From NCBI RefSeq assembly GCF_000721495.1, contig NZ_JOHY01000026.1, positions 1 through 64,000 of the forward strand: 64,000 bases of DNA, read 5' to 3'. Numbering within the stretch: the first letter of the stretch is position 1; each line of letters opens with the position of its first letter. The notes under the pieces are model-generated. The model was not told the origin of the DNA, did no database searches, and saw only the letters and a program-made list of their open reading frames with translations. Below are positions 34,474 to 42,252 of the stretch, in pieces. Source of the stretch: Streptomyces sp. NRRL F-5123. GTDB taxonomy: Bacteria; Actinomycetota; Actinomycetes; Streptomycetales; Streptomycetaceae. The translations under genes and the position numbers were made by a program.

Positions 34474-34725
34474 TCAGAAGTGGCCGGAGAGCCCGACCGC
34501 CCCCACCACGCCCACGGTGACCAGCAGCAGGAACGTCACGGTGTGCAGGACGAGGATCCGGCTGCCCTCCGGACCCGGGAAGGACCGCTCGCGGCTGCCC
34601 ATCCGGGCGAACTCGTCGCGGTGTTCGGCCTCGAACCTGATGCGGGCCGGGCGGGCGCGGCGCAGCCAGTAGGTCATGTTCGCGCCTGCCGCCACCAGGA
34701 CGAGGACCCACCATGCGATCAGCAT
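34474..34725 (-). CDS. Small two-helix membrane protein
   Basis: An 83-residue protein with hydrophobic segments at about 1-18 (MLIAWWVLVLVAAGANM) and 60-80 (LVLHTVTFLLLVTVGVVGAVGL), joined by a charged cytoplasmic loop with FEAEHRDEFARM. Its start at 34725 has a modest AGG site. No family is recognised. It ends 94 bp from the NsdB-like gene, convergent with it. Confidence 0.65.
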   Translation of the reverse strand: MLIAWWVLVLVAAGANMTYWLRRARPARIRFEAEHRDEFARMGSRERSFPGPEGSRILVLHTVTFLLLVTVGVVGAVGLSGHF

Positions 34726-34799
34726 GCGGGCAAACCTAACCCCGTGCCGCCCGCCGAGGCGCGGGAATTCGACCAGCCGACGGACGGCGGGCGGCGGGC

Positions 34800-35105
34800 G
34801 GCGGGCGGCGGGCCGCGGGCCGCGGGCGGAGCTGCTCACCCGTCAGGTCACGCGGCTCCGGCGCGCCCGGCAGCCGGTCCCGGTGCCGACCGGGCGTGGG
34901 CAGCAGGCGGCGGGCCGCGGGCGGAGCTGCTCACCCGTCAGGTCACGCGGCTCCGGCACGCCCGGCAGCCGGTCCCGGTGCCGACCGGGCGTGGGCGGCG
35001 GGCGGCGGGCCGCGGGCGGAGCTGCTCACCCGTCAGGTCACGCGGCTCCGGCGCGCCCGGTGGCCGGTCCCGGTGCCGACCGGGCGTGGGCAGCAGGGGG
35101 TGGGC
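34800..35105. repeat. 95-bp tandem repeat, three units
   Basis: GCTGCTCACCCGTCAGGTCA begins at 34831, 34926 and 35021, exactly 95 bp apart. Each unit also includes CGGTCCCGGTGCCGACCGG. Units differ at a few bases. Because 95 is not divisible by three, the repeat shifts reading frame and is non-coding. Each unit has a GGAGC...GCTCC pairing that could fold. The array fills most of the 467 bp between the small membrane protein and the Mrr-TerD gene. Confidence 0.85.
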
Positions 35106-35192
35106 GGACTAGAATCGGACATATGTGCCGTCGGCCCGGGGGTCGGCCCGTGGGGGGCCGCGGGGCCGGCGGGGGGACGGGGAAGCCACCGT

Positions 35193-37313
35193 ATGAGTCG
35201 TCGCTCCGCCAGTGGTCCGCTGGCCGCGTGGGCCGAGGCGCAGCGGCGCCAGCAGCGGCAGCAGGAGGCCCAGGTGCGCGCGCAGGCGCAGGCGCAGCGG
35301 CAGCGGGCCCAGCAGCAGCGGGCGTACGAGCGGGAGGTGGCCCGGCGGGACCGCGAGCGGCAGGCGGCCTACCGGCAGGGCCAGGAGGCCGAGGCGCAGC
35401 GGCTGACCGCTGAGATCGACGCGCGGGTCGCGGCGCTGGAGGGCCTGCTCGCGGCGGGGTGCCGGGCGCCCGCGTTCGGGACCGGGGGGCTCGCGCGGTC
35501 CGAGCGGCTGCAGCCGTTCGACCCGGGGCCGCTCGGCCGCCCCGTGCCGATGCCCGATCCCCAGCGCTACCGGCCGCCGCAGAACGCCGCGTGGGGCCGG
35601 GGCGCCCGGCGGCGCGCCGAGGACGAGGCGCAGGCGCGCTACGCCCACGACCTGCGCGCCGCCCAGCACGCGGAATCCCAGCGGCAGGCCCAACTCGCCG
35701 CCTACCGGAGGCAGTACGACGCGTGGGCGGCGACCGCACTGGCCGCGGTACGCCGGCACAACACCGAAGTGGCCACGTCCGTGGCCGCGTTGCGCCGCGG
35801 GGATCCGCAGGCCGCGGTCGAGTACTTCTCCGCCGCCCTCTACGCCTCCACCGCCTGGCCCGACGACCTGCCGCGCTCGGTGAGCGCCGCGTACGACCCG
35901 GCGCAGCGGCAGCTCGTCCTGACCTGGCAGCTCCCGGCGTACGACGTCGTGCCGGAGACCAAGTCCGTGCGCTACATGCCGACCGCCGACCGGCTGAAGG
36001 AGACGCCCCGCCCCGCCACCCAGCGCCGCGCGCTCTACCGCGACCTGCTCGCGCAGTGCGTGCTCCTCGCGCTGCGCGACCTCTTCGCGGCGGACGAGCC
36101 GGGCGCCCTGGAGTCGGTCGCGCTCACCGGCTACGTGGACGGCCACGACCCGGTGACCGGCCGCCGCTCGCAGCTGCACCTGGCGTCCGTGACGGCCACC
36201 CGCGCGGACTTCGAGCGGCTCGACCTCGCGCGGGTCAGCGCGGTGGACTGCCTGGTGGAGGGTCTGCGCGGGCAACTGTCCGCGCGGCCCGAGCAGTTGG
36301 TGCCGATACGCCCGGGCAGGCTGCCCGAGGACGTCGGGGGCGCGGCGGGCGGCTCCGCGGTCGTGACACACGGCGGGGACGACGAGCCCGACCTCTTCGC
36401 GATGGACCCGCTGGTCTTCGAGCAGCTCGTCGCCGACCTCTTCCGGGCGATGGGCATGCAGGCCGTCACGACCGTGCGCTCCGGCGACGGCGGCGTGGAC
36501 GTCGACGCCCTCGACCCCGCCCCGATCACCGGCGGTTCGATCGTCGTGCAGGTCAAGCGCTACCGGCACACCGTGCCGCCGACCGCCGTACGGGACCTGT
36601 TCGGCACCGTCCAGCACACCGGCGCCAACAAGGGCGTGCTGGTGACGACCTCGCGCTTCGGCCCGACCGCGCACACCTTCGCGCACGGCAAACCACTCGA
36701 ACTCGTCTCCGGTGAGCAGCTGGTGGAGCTGCTGCACGCGCACGGGCTGCGCGGTCGCCTCGGCCCGTCGCCCACCGCGGCGGCCCCGGCTCCCGTGCCC
36801 GGACCCGACGACGACGAGGCGGCCGACGACCACAACGTCCTGGCCCTGAGCTGGACCGGGGACGTACCGCTCGACGTGTGCGCGCTGGTGTGCGCGGGCA
36901 CCACCGCGCTCAGCGACGAGCACTTCGTCTTCTACAACAACCCGCGCACCCCCGACGGCACCGTGCGCGCCATCCCCGCGCCGCCACCGGACCGGGCCGC
37001 GCTGCGGGTCGCCTTCGACGCGCTGCCCGCGCGCGCGGACCGGCTCGTGCTGGCCGCCGCGCTCGACCCGACCGCCGTCACCGCGCACACCGACCTGACC
37101 TCCTTCCAGGCGGCGACGCTGCGGCTGCTCGACGCCGCCCGCGCCGACCTCGGCTCGCTCGCCGTGTCGGAGGGCCGCCCGGGCGAGACCGCGCTCGTGC
37201 TGGGCTCCTTCCGCCGCCGCCCGTCCGGCGACTGGGACTTCGTGCCGGGCGGCAAGGGCTACCCGGGCGGCCTGGAGGCCCTCATCCACGACTACGGCAT
37301 CGACACCGAGTGA
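35193..37313 (+). CDS. Mrr-type restriction nuclease fused to a TerD domain
   Basis: A 706-residue fusion. Residues 10-85 are a Gln/Arg/Ala-rich coiled coil; 140-380 is a region without a family call that I can make. Residues 405-515 form an Mrr_cat endonuclease domain with EQLVADLFRAMG, the Asp in GDGGVDVDAL (Asp 436) and the QVK triad (453-455). Residues 548-706 are a TerD-like calcium-binding stress domain with NVLALSWTGDVPLDVCAL and DEHFVFYNNPRTPDG. Start is the ATG at 35193 after GGGGAAG. TerD-linked nucleases are predicted in stress or phage defence; this suggests a sensor-effector protein. Confidence 0.88.
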   Translation: MSRRSASGPLAAWAEAQRRQQRQQEAQVRAQAQAQRQRAQQQRAYEREVARRDRERQAAYRQGQEAEAQRLTAEIDARVAALEGLLAAGCRAPAFGTGGLARSERLQPFDPGPLGRPVPMPDPQRYRPPQNAAWGRGARRRAEDEAQARYAHDLRAAQHAESQRQAQLAAYRRQYDAWAATALAAVRRHNTEVATSVAALRRGDPQAAVEYFSAALYASTAWPDDLPRSVSAAYDPAQRQLVLTWQLPAYDVVPETKSVRYMPTADRLKETPRPATQRRALYRDLLAQCVLLALRDLFAADEPGALESVALTGYVDGHDPVTGRRSQLHLASVTATRADFERLDLARVSAVDCLVEGLRGQLSARPEQLVPIRPGRLPEDVGGAAGGSAVVTHGGDDEPDLFAMDPLVFEQLVADLFRAMGMQAVTTVRSGDGGVDVDALDPAPITGGSIVVQVKRYRHTVPPTAVRDLFGTVQHTGANKGVLVTTSRFGPTAHTFAHGKPLELVSGEQLVELLHAHGLRGRLGPSPTAAAPAPVPGPDDDEAADDHNVLALSWTGDVPLDVCALVCAGTTALSDEHFVFYNNPRTPDGTVRAIPAPPPDRAALRVAFDALPARADRLVLAAALDPTAVTAHTDLTSFQAATLRLLDAARADLGSLAVSEGRPGETALVLGSFRRRPSGDWDFVPGGKGYPGGLEALIHDYGIDTE

Positions 37314-37405
37314 CGGGGGAGACCTCCCCCCGATCCGTCCCGCGCGCCTCTGACGTGCACACACGTCCCGCCGAGCGGAATGACGGAACCTCGGTGCCGC
37401 CAGGT

Positions 37406-37450
37406 GTTCACCCCGACTTCCGTTCCCGGGCAAGTGCGACCGCCTAGCGT
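37406..37450 (+). promoter_or_regulatory. PHO-box-like promoter, probably leaderless
   Basis: GTTCACCCCGA (37406-37416) fits the PhoP-box repeat unit, followed by a weaker unit CTTCCGTTCCC. A -10 TAGCGT (37445-37450) ends 8 bp before the ATG at 37459, so transcription would begin at the start codon. No Shine-Dalgarno site is present, in agreement. Confidence 0.4.
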
Positions 37451-37458
37451 CAGCAGCC

Positions 37459-40400
37459 ATGGACACGGATGCGAGCAGGGACATGAGGACGCAAGCGGGC
37501 CCCGGGGCGGCGGGCGGGCAGGTCACGCGGCGCGGGCTGATCGCCGGGGCGGTCGCGGCGGGCCTCGTCGCGGGCGGGGCCGCCGTCGGGGCGGCCCCGG
37601 CGTACGCGGCGGGCGGCGGCGCCGACGGGCAGGGCCAGGACGCCTCCGGCGGCGGACCGGCGAAGGCCGGGCGCTTCAAGGCGCCGGTGTACGACCTGGC
37701 CGTGGACGGCGAGTCGGTCGTCACGGGCCGGGTGGACCGGCCGGTCGCACCCGGCATCGTGCTGACGTCCTTCGACCTGTTCGGGCGGACGGGCTGGACG
37801 CGCGCGCACGTGCTGAACGCCGACCTGGGCACGGCGTCGGTGTCCGTGGACCTCGTCGCGGCCGAGGTCAGCCGGGCGCGGCAGCTCAAGGGCGCGGCGG
37901 ACGGGCAGCACGCGGTGGCCGCCGTCAACGGCGACTACTTCGACATCACCGAGACCTACGCAGCCGAGGGCCCGGAGATCAAGGGCGGGCAGCTGCGCAA
38001 GGGCACGAGCACCGCGCAGACGGTCATGGCGGTCGGCGCCGACCGGGTCGCACGGCTCGCGGACCTGATGATCTCCGGGACGGTCACGGTCGCGGGCGCC
38101 ACACGTCCGCTCGCCGCGCTCAACTCCCCTGTTGTGCCCGCCGATTCGATGGCCGTCTACACCCCGCTGTGGGGCCCGGCCGACCGCACGCTGCTCCAGG
38201 ACCCCGGCCCGTACACCGAGGTCGTCGTGAGCGGCGGCGTGGTGAGCGCGGTGAACTCCGGGCTGACGCCGACTCCCGTGCCCGCGGACGGACTTGTGCT
38301 GCTGGGCCGCGGCGCGGCGGCCGCGCGGCTCGCCGCGGTGCGCGAAGGCGACGCGGTGAGCGTGGACTTCGCGCCGAAGAGCGACGCGCCCGGCGCGCTG
38401 GGGATGGCGCTGGGCAGCGGCGCGGTGCTGGTCCGGTCGGGCGCGGCGGTGGACTTCCCGCCGAGCACCGGCAACGACGCGCCCAAGCCGCGCACCGCGG
38501 TGGGCTGGCCGCAGGGCGGGCACCGGCTGCTGCTGGTCGCCGTGGACGGCTCGGCGAACTTCTCCGCGGGGCTGAGCTTCGACGACATGGCCGTGCTGAT
38601 GGCGAGGCTCGGCGCGTACGAGGCCTTCATGCTGGACGGCGGCGGGTCGACGGAGATCGTCGCGCGGCGCGCCGGGGACAGCGGTGTGAGCGTGGTCAAC
38701 ACGCCCTCGGACGGCGCCGAGCGGCCCGTCCCGAACGGCGTCGGCCTCTTCTCCCGCCCGGGGTCGGGGCAGTTGCGCGGCCTGGACGTGCGCCCGCAGG
38801 CCGACCGCGTGGTGCCGGGCCTCACGGTGGACATCGCCGTGGCCGGTTACGACGAGGCGTGGGGCCCGGCGGGAACGGGCGGCCACGAGGTCGGCTGGTC
38901 GGCGCAGCCGGGCTCGCTCGGCTCGGTCAGCGGCGGCGTCTTCCGCGCCCGCCGCTCCGGCGCGGGCGTGCTGCGCGCCCACGCGGGCGCGGCGGACGGC
39001 GAGGCGGAGCTGCGCGTCCTGGGCGAGCTGCACCGGCTGGCCTTCACCCAGCGCGCGGTCACCATCGACCCGGGCGCGACCGCGACCGTGGCCCTGACCG
39101 GCTACGACGCGGACGGCTTCGACGCGCCCGTGGCGCCCCGCGACGTCACGCTCGACTACGACAAGGCCGTCCTCACGGTCACGCCGACCGCCGCGGGGCT
39201 GGACGTCACCGGCGCCGCGGACGGGGGCGGCAGGACGGCGACCCTCACCGCGACCGTGCAGGGCGTCACGGCCAGACTCCCGGTCACCGTGGGCCTGGTG
39301 GACGTCCCGCTCGGCGAGTTCGAGGCCGCCGGGCAGTGGACGGCACTGGCAGCCCGCGGTACGGCGTCGGTCGCGGTGGTCGCCGCCGACGACCGCCCGG
39401 GGGCCGCGGCCGGGAACCACGCGCTCCGGTTGACGTACGACTTCACCGGGCAGTCCAGCACGTCGGCCGCCTACGCGGTGGCCGCGCCCGGGCCGCTCAC
39501 GCTGCCGCCGGGCACCAAGAAGCTCGCGCTGTGGGTCAACGGCGACGGCAAGGGCCACTGGCTGCGCGCGATGCTCTCCTCGCAGGGCACCACCAACGTG
39601 CCCTTCACCTTCGCCACCGTCGTGGACTGGACGGGCTGGCGGCGCGTCGTCGGCGACCTCCCCGCGGGCTTCTCCGACCCCGTCACGCTCTCCCGCATCT
39701 ACATCGCCGAGACCGCGCAGACCAACAAGAACGCGGGCGTGCTGCTCTTCGACGCCCTCGCCGCGCAGGTCGGGCAGGAGCCGGACGCCTCCGAGCCGCC
39801 GCAGCCGGACCCGTACGTGATCGAGCAGGGTGAACTGCCCGGCCACCGATGGACGTTCGCGGTGCTGTCGGACCTGCACATCAGCGCGGCCGCCGGACCG
39901 GACTCCTTCTCCGGGCGGCAGGCCGTCAAGGCGCTGGGCCAGGTCGTCGCGAGCAAGCCGGACTTCATCCTGGTCAACGGCGACTTCGTCGACAACAACA
40001 CGCAAGGGGACTTCGACCTCGCGCTCGGCCTGCTGCGCGACCACGTCCCCGCGACGCTGCCGGTCCACTGGACGCCCGGCAACCACGAGGCGGGCCTGTC
40101 GGCGACCGGCGGGCTGGACACGTTCCTGTCCGCGACCGGACGCCCCAACAAGCAGGTGCTGGACCACAAGGGCGTGCGCTTCATCCTGCTGGACTCGCAC
40201 ACCGGCGACATGCGCACCTCCGACTGGGACCAGGTGCCGCTGCTGCAGGCCGAGTTGGCGAAGGCGGCGAAGGACCGCACGGTGACCGGCGTCGTCGTGT
40301 CCTTCCACCACCCGCTCAGCGACCCGTCCGGCGCGGGCGCCTCGCAGCTGTCCGACCAGCTGGAGGCGGGGCTGCTGCAGCAGTGGCTCGCCGACTTCCG

Positions 40401-40959
40401 CGAGCAGTCCGGCAAGCCCGTCGCGCTCTTCACCGGCCACGCGCACACCGCGTCCGTGACGCGTGCGGACGGCGTCCTCGACATCACGACCCCGGCCGTC
40501 GGCAAGACCCCGTACAGCTCGCCCGACCAGGGCGGCTTCTTCGGCTGGATGCACGTCGCCGTCGAACCGCGCCCGGCGCGCGTACGGGCCGGGGAGCCGA
40601 GCCCGGACACCCGCGAGTGGCTCGTCGCCGAATCGCGCCCGCTCATCGACGGCATCGAGCTGGCCGCCCCGGCACAACTGGCGCGCGGCGCAACGGCGGA
40701 CGTCGCCGCGACCGGGATCACCAGCGAGTTCGGCCTGCGCTTCCCGCTGCGCTTCCCGGCGAGCGTGACGTGGTCCGGAAGCCGCGGCCTCGCGGTGGCG
40801 CGCACCTCCGCCGAGGCCGCGACCGCGCGCCGCCGCCACGGCACGCTCGCGGTCCTCGACCTCGCGGCGGGCACGCTCACCGCGGTCGGCAAGGGCGAGG
40901 TCACGCTGACGGTGGCCGCGGGCGGGCTGACGTCCTCGGCGCAGGTCGCGCTGGGCTGA
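37459..40959 (+). CDS. Tat-exported phosphodiester glycosidase-metallophosphoesterase
   Basis: A 1166-residue secreted enzyme. A Tat signal (TRRGLIAGAVAAG) is at about 23-50. Residues 130-430 form a phosphodiester-glycosidase (NAGPA) domain with AAVNGDYFD and LDGGGSTEIV. Beta-sandwich/Big-like modules follow (about 430-620) with a carbohydrate-binding-like segment to 780. Residues 795-1035 are a calcineurin-type metallophosphoesterase with VLSDLHIS, NGDFVDNN, GNHE (873-876) and GHAH (about 992-995), all metal ligands present. It may release phosphate from cell-wall or extracellular phosphodiesters. A PHO-like box upstream supports phosphate control. Confidence 0.9.
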   Translation: MDTDASRDMRTQAGPGAAGGQVTRRGLIAGAVAAGLVAGGAAVGAAPAYAAGGGADGQGQDASGGGPAKAGRFKAPVYDLAVDGESVVTGRVDRPVAPGIVLTSFDLFGRTGWTRAHVLNADLGTASVSVDLVAAEVSRARQLKGAADGQHAVAAVNGDYFDITETYAAEGPEIKGGQLRKGTSTAQTVMAVGADRVARLADLMISGTVTVAGATRPLAALNSPVVPADSMAVYTPLWGPADRTLLQDPGPYTEVVVSGGVVSAVNSGLTPTPVPADGLVLLGRGAAAARLAAVREGDAVSVDFAPKSDAPGALGMALGSGAVLVRSGAAVDFPPSTGNDAPKPRTAVGWPQGGHRLLLVAVDGSANFSAGLSFDDMAVLMARLGAYEAFMLDGGGSTEIVARRAGDSGVSVVNTPSDGAERPVPNGVGLFSRPGSGQLRGLDVRPQADRVVPGLTVDIAVAGYDEAWGPAGTGGHEVGWSAQPGSLGSVSGGVFRARRSGAGVLRAHAGAADGEAELRVLGELHRLAFTQRAVTIDPGATATVALTGYDADGFDAPVAPRDVTLDYDKAVLTVTPTAAGLDVTGAADGGGRTATLTATVQGVTARLPVTVGLVDVPLGEFEAAGQWTALAARGTASVAVVAADDRPGAAAGNHALRLTYDFTGQSSTSAAYAVAAPGPLTLPPGTKKLALWVNGDGKGHWLRAMLSSQGTTNVPFTFATVVDWTGWRRVVGDLPAGFSDPVTLSRIYIAETAQTNKNAGVLLFDALAAQVGQEPDASEPPQPDPYVIEQGELPGHRWTFAVLSDLHISAAAGPDSFSGRQAVKALGQVVASKPDFILVNGDFVDNNTQGDFDLALGLLRDHVPATLPVHWTPGNHEAGLSATGGLDTFLSATGRPNKQVLDHKGVRFILLDSHTGDMRTSDWDQVPLLQAELAKAAKDRTVTGVVVSFHHPLSDPSGAGASQLSDQLEAGLLQQWLADFREQSGKPVALFTGHAHTASVTRADGVLDITTPAVGKTPYSSPDQGGFFGWMHVAVEPRPARVRAGEPSPDTREWLVAESRPLIDGIELAAPAQLARGATADVAATGITSEFGLRFPLRFPASVTWSGSRGLAVARTSAEAATARRRHGTLAVLDLAAGTLTAVGKGEVTLTVAAGGLTSSAQVALG

Positions 40960-41430
40960 GCCCCGCGGGCCTCCGCGGCGCCCCGCCGGCCGGTGAGCAC
41001 ACCGGGCGGCGGGGCGTTCCGCATAAAGGGGCTGCTGTGTTTTCTTGTCCGGACAAAGCAATTGCCGTGGTATCCGGACGGGCTCGGACAGTCGCGAAAA
41101 CTTTCGGGCACATTCGATCACCGCGGTCGGTCCGGCGCCCGGAAGACATTCACAGCAACCTCAGAGATACCTGCGCACCCCCGCCCGCAAAGCGGGATTT
41201 ACCTCCATTTCCCCGCTGCTGAGCCTCGAACACACGCCCCCACAGCGGCGTTTCGGTGGTGTAGCCTCTGCGCCGAACGGACCACCCGCCGGGTGTTCCA
41301 CTCGGCGGGAAATTCCGCTCTGCCGGATTTTCGCGGGATTTTCGCGGGTTCTCTCGGACATTGCCCACGGCCCTGCCGTGCCTTTCCACGGGAATCTCCG
41401 CGGGCTCCTCTCCGCAGGGAGGGCTTGGAC
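40960..41430 (+). promoter_or_regulatory. 471-bp regulatory region before the ferric-reductase operon
   Basis: No gene is seen. Unlike most spacers here it is AT-richer. It contains a perfect 12-bp palindrome TTGTCCGGACAA (41045-41056), the inverted motif CGAAAACTTTCG (41095-41106) and two tandem 11-mers GGATTTTCGCG (about 41325-41346). These suggest control by more than one regulator. A Shine-Dalgarno AGGGAGGG precedes the ATG at 41431. Confidence 0.5.
41095..41106. promoter_or_regulatory. CGAAAACTTTCG inverted motif
   Basis: CGAAA and TTTCG face each other around 2 bp. The identical 12-mer occurs at 62661-62672 before the CE1 esterase. CGAA/TTCG inverted repeats are known regulator sites upstream of xylanase and xylosidase genes in Streptomyces. 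Confidence 0.45.
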
Positions 41431-42252
41431 ATGTTCGACACACCGGGCGCCGCGGAGGCGCCCGCCCCTGGGCCCTCTTTCGTGCCCGCCGTCCGCGGGC
41501 GGACCGTACCGCACGCGGCGGCCGCGGCCGCGGTCCTGCTGCTGGCCTGCGCCGCCTGCCTGCTGGCCTTCGCGCCGCACGCCGCCGCGGCCGCCGCGGG
41601 CGCCGCCCGGGACGCCACGGCCCCGCCGGGCACGCCGATCCCGGGCTCGCCGCTCGACGCGTACGACAAGCACATGCCGTACGACGACGGCTCGCACAAG
41701 ATCGCCCGGCTCGCCGCGCTCATCGCGTACACGCTCATGGTCGCGACCGTCGTGCTCGGCGTGGTGCTGCGGCTGCGGTTCATGCAGCGCGCGGTCAACC
41801 GGGCGACCTTCTACGGGGCGCACATGACGCTCGCGCTCTCCGCGATGATCTTCGGCGGCATCCACGGGCTGACGTTCGTCTACCAGCCGGTGTGGCAGAT
41901 CGGCTGGGAGCGCCTGGCGATCCCCTTCACCGGCGGGATGCAGCGCGTGCCGGTGGGGCTCGGCATCCTCGGCACCGAACTCGCCGTCGCGGTGGCCTGC
42001 TCGGTGTGGCTGCAGCGCAGGCTCGGCTACCACCGGTGGCTGCGCTTCCACCAATTCGCCTACGTCTCCTTCGGGTTGATCTGGGCGCACATCTTCCTGG
42101 TGCACCCCGAGCCGCGGCACGTCAACCTCGTCGCGGTCGGCGTCGCCGCCGGGGCGGGCACGGCGCTAATGGCCTTCCTCGTCCGCATCCTGCCGTCGCG
42201 CTCGCGGCTGCGGCAGCGGGCCTTCCCCGGCGGCTCGGAGGTCTCCCCGTGA
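41431..42252 (+). CDS. Ferric-reductase-like transmembrane haem protein
   Basis: A 273-residue protein with an N-terminal hydrophobic segment then about five membrane helices. His residues in FYGAHMTLAL, IFGGIHGLTF, RFHQFAYV and LIWAHIFLVHPEPRHVN are placed as in ferric-reductase-like domains that bind two b-haems across the membrane. It would carry electrons from the cytoplasmic reductase encoded next to an acceptor outside, such as iron or a sulfoxide or methionine-repair partner. The ATG at 41431 follows AGGGAGGG. Its stop overlaps the following GTG (GTGA). Confidence 0.83.
   Translation: MFDTPGAAEAPAPGPSFVPAVRGRTVPHAAAAAAVLLLACAACLLAFAPHAAAAAAGAARDATAPPGTPIPGSPLDAYDKHMPYDDGSHKIARLAALIAYTLMVATVVLGVVLRLRFMQRAVNRATFYGAHMTLALSAMIFGGIHGLTFVYQPVWQIGWERLAIPFTGGMQRVPVGLGILGTELAVAVACSVWLQRRLGYHRWLRFHQFAYVSFGLIWAHIFLVHPEPRHVNLVAVGVAAGAGTALMAFLVRILPSRSRLRQRAFPGGSEVSP

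Noticed and set aside
37450..41121. A 1223-residue open frame on the minus strand
   Set aside because: It is antisense to the phosphodiester glycosidase-metallophosphoesterase gene, which has intact motifs and a signal peptide; the antisense product is Arg/Gly/Val-rich low-complexity, a normal effect of high GC.
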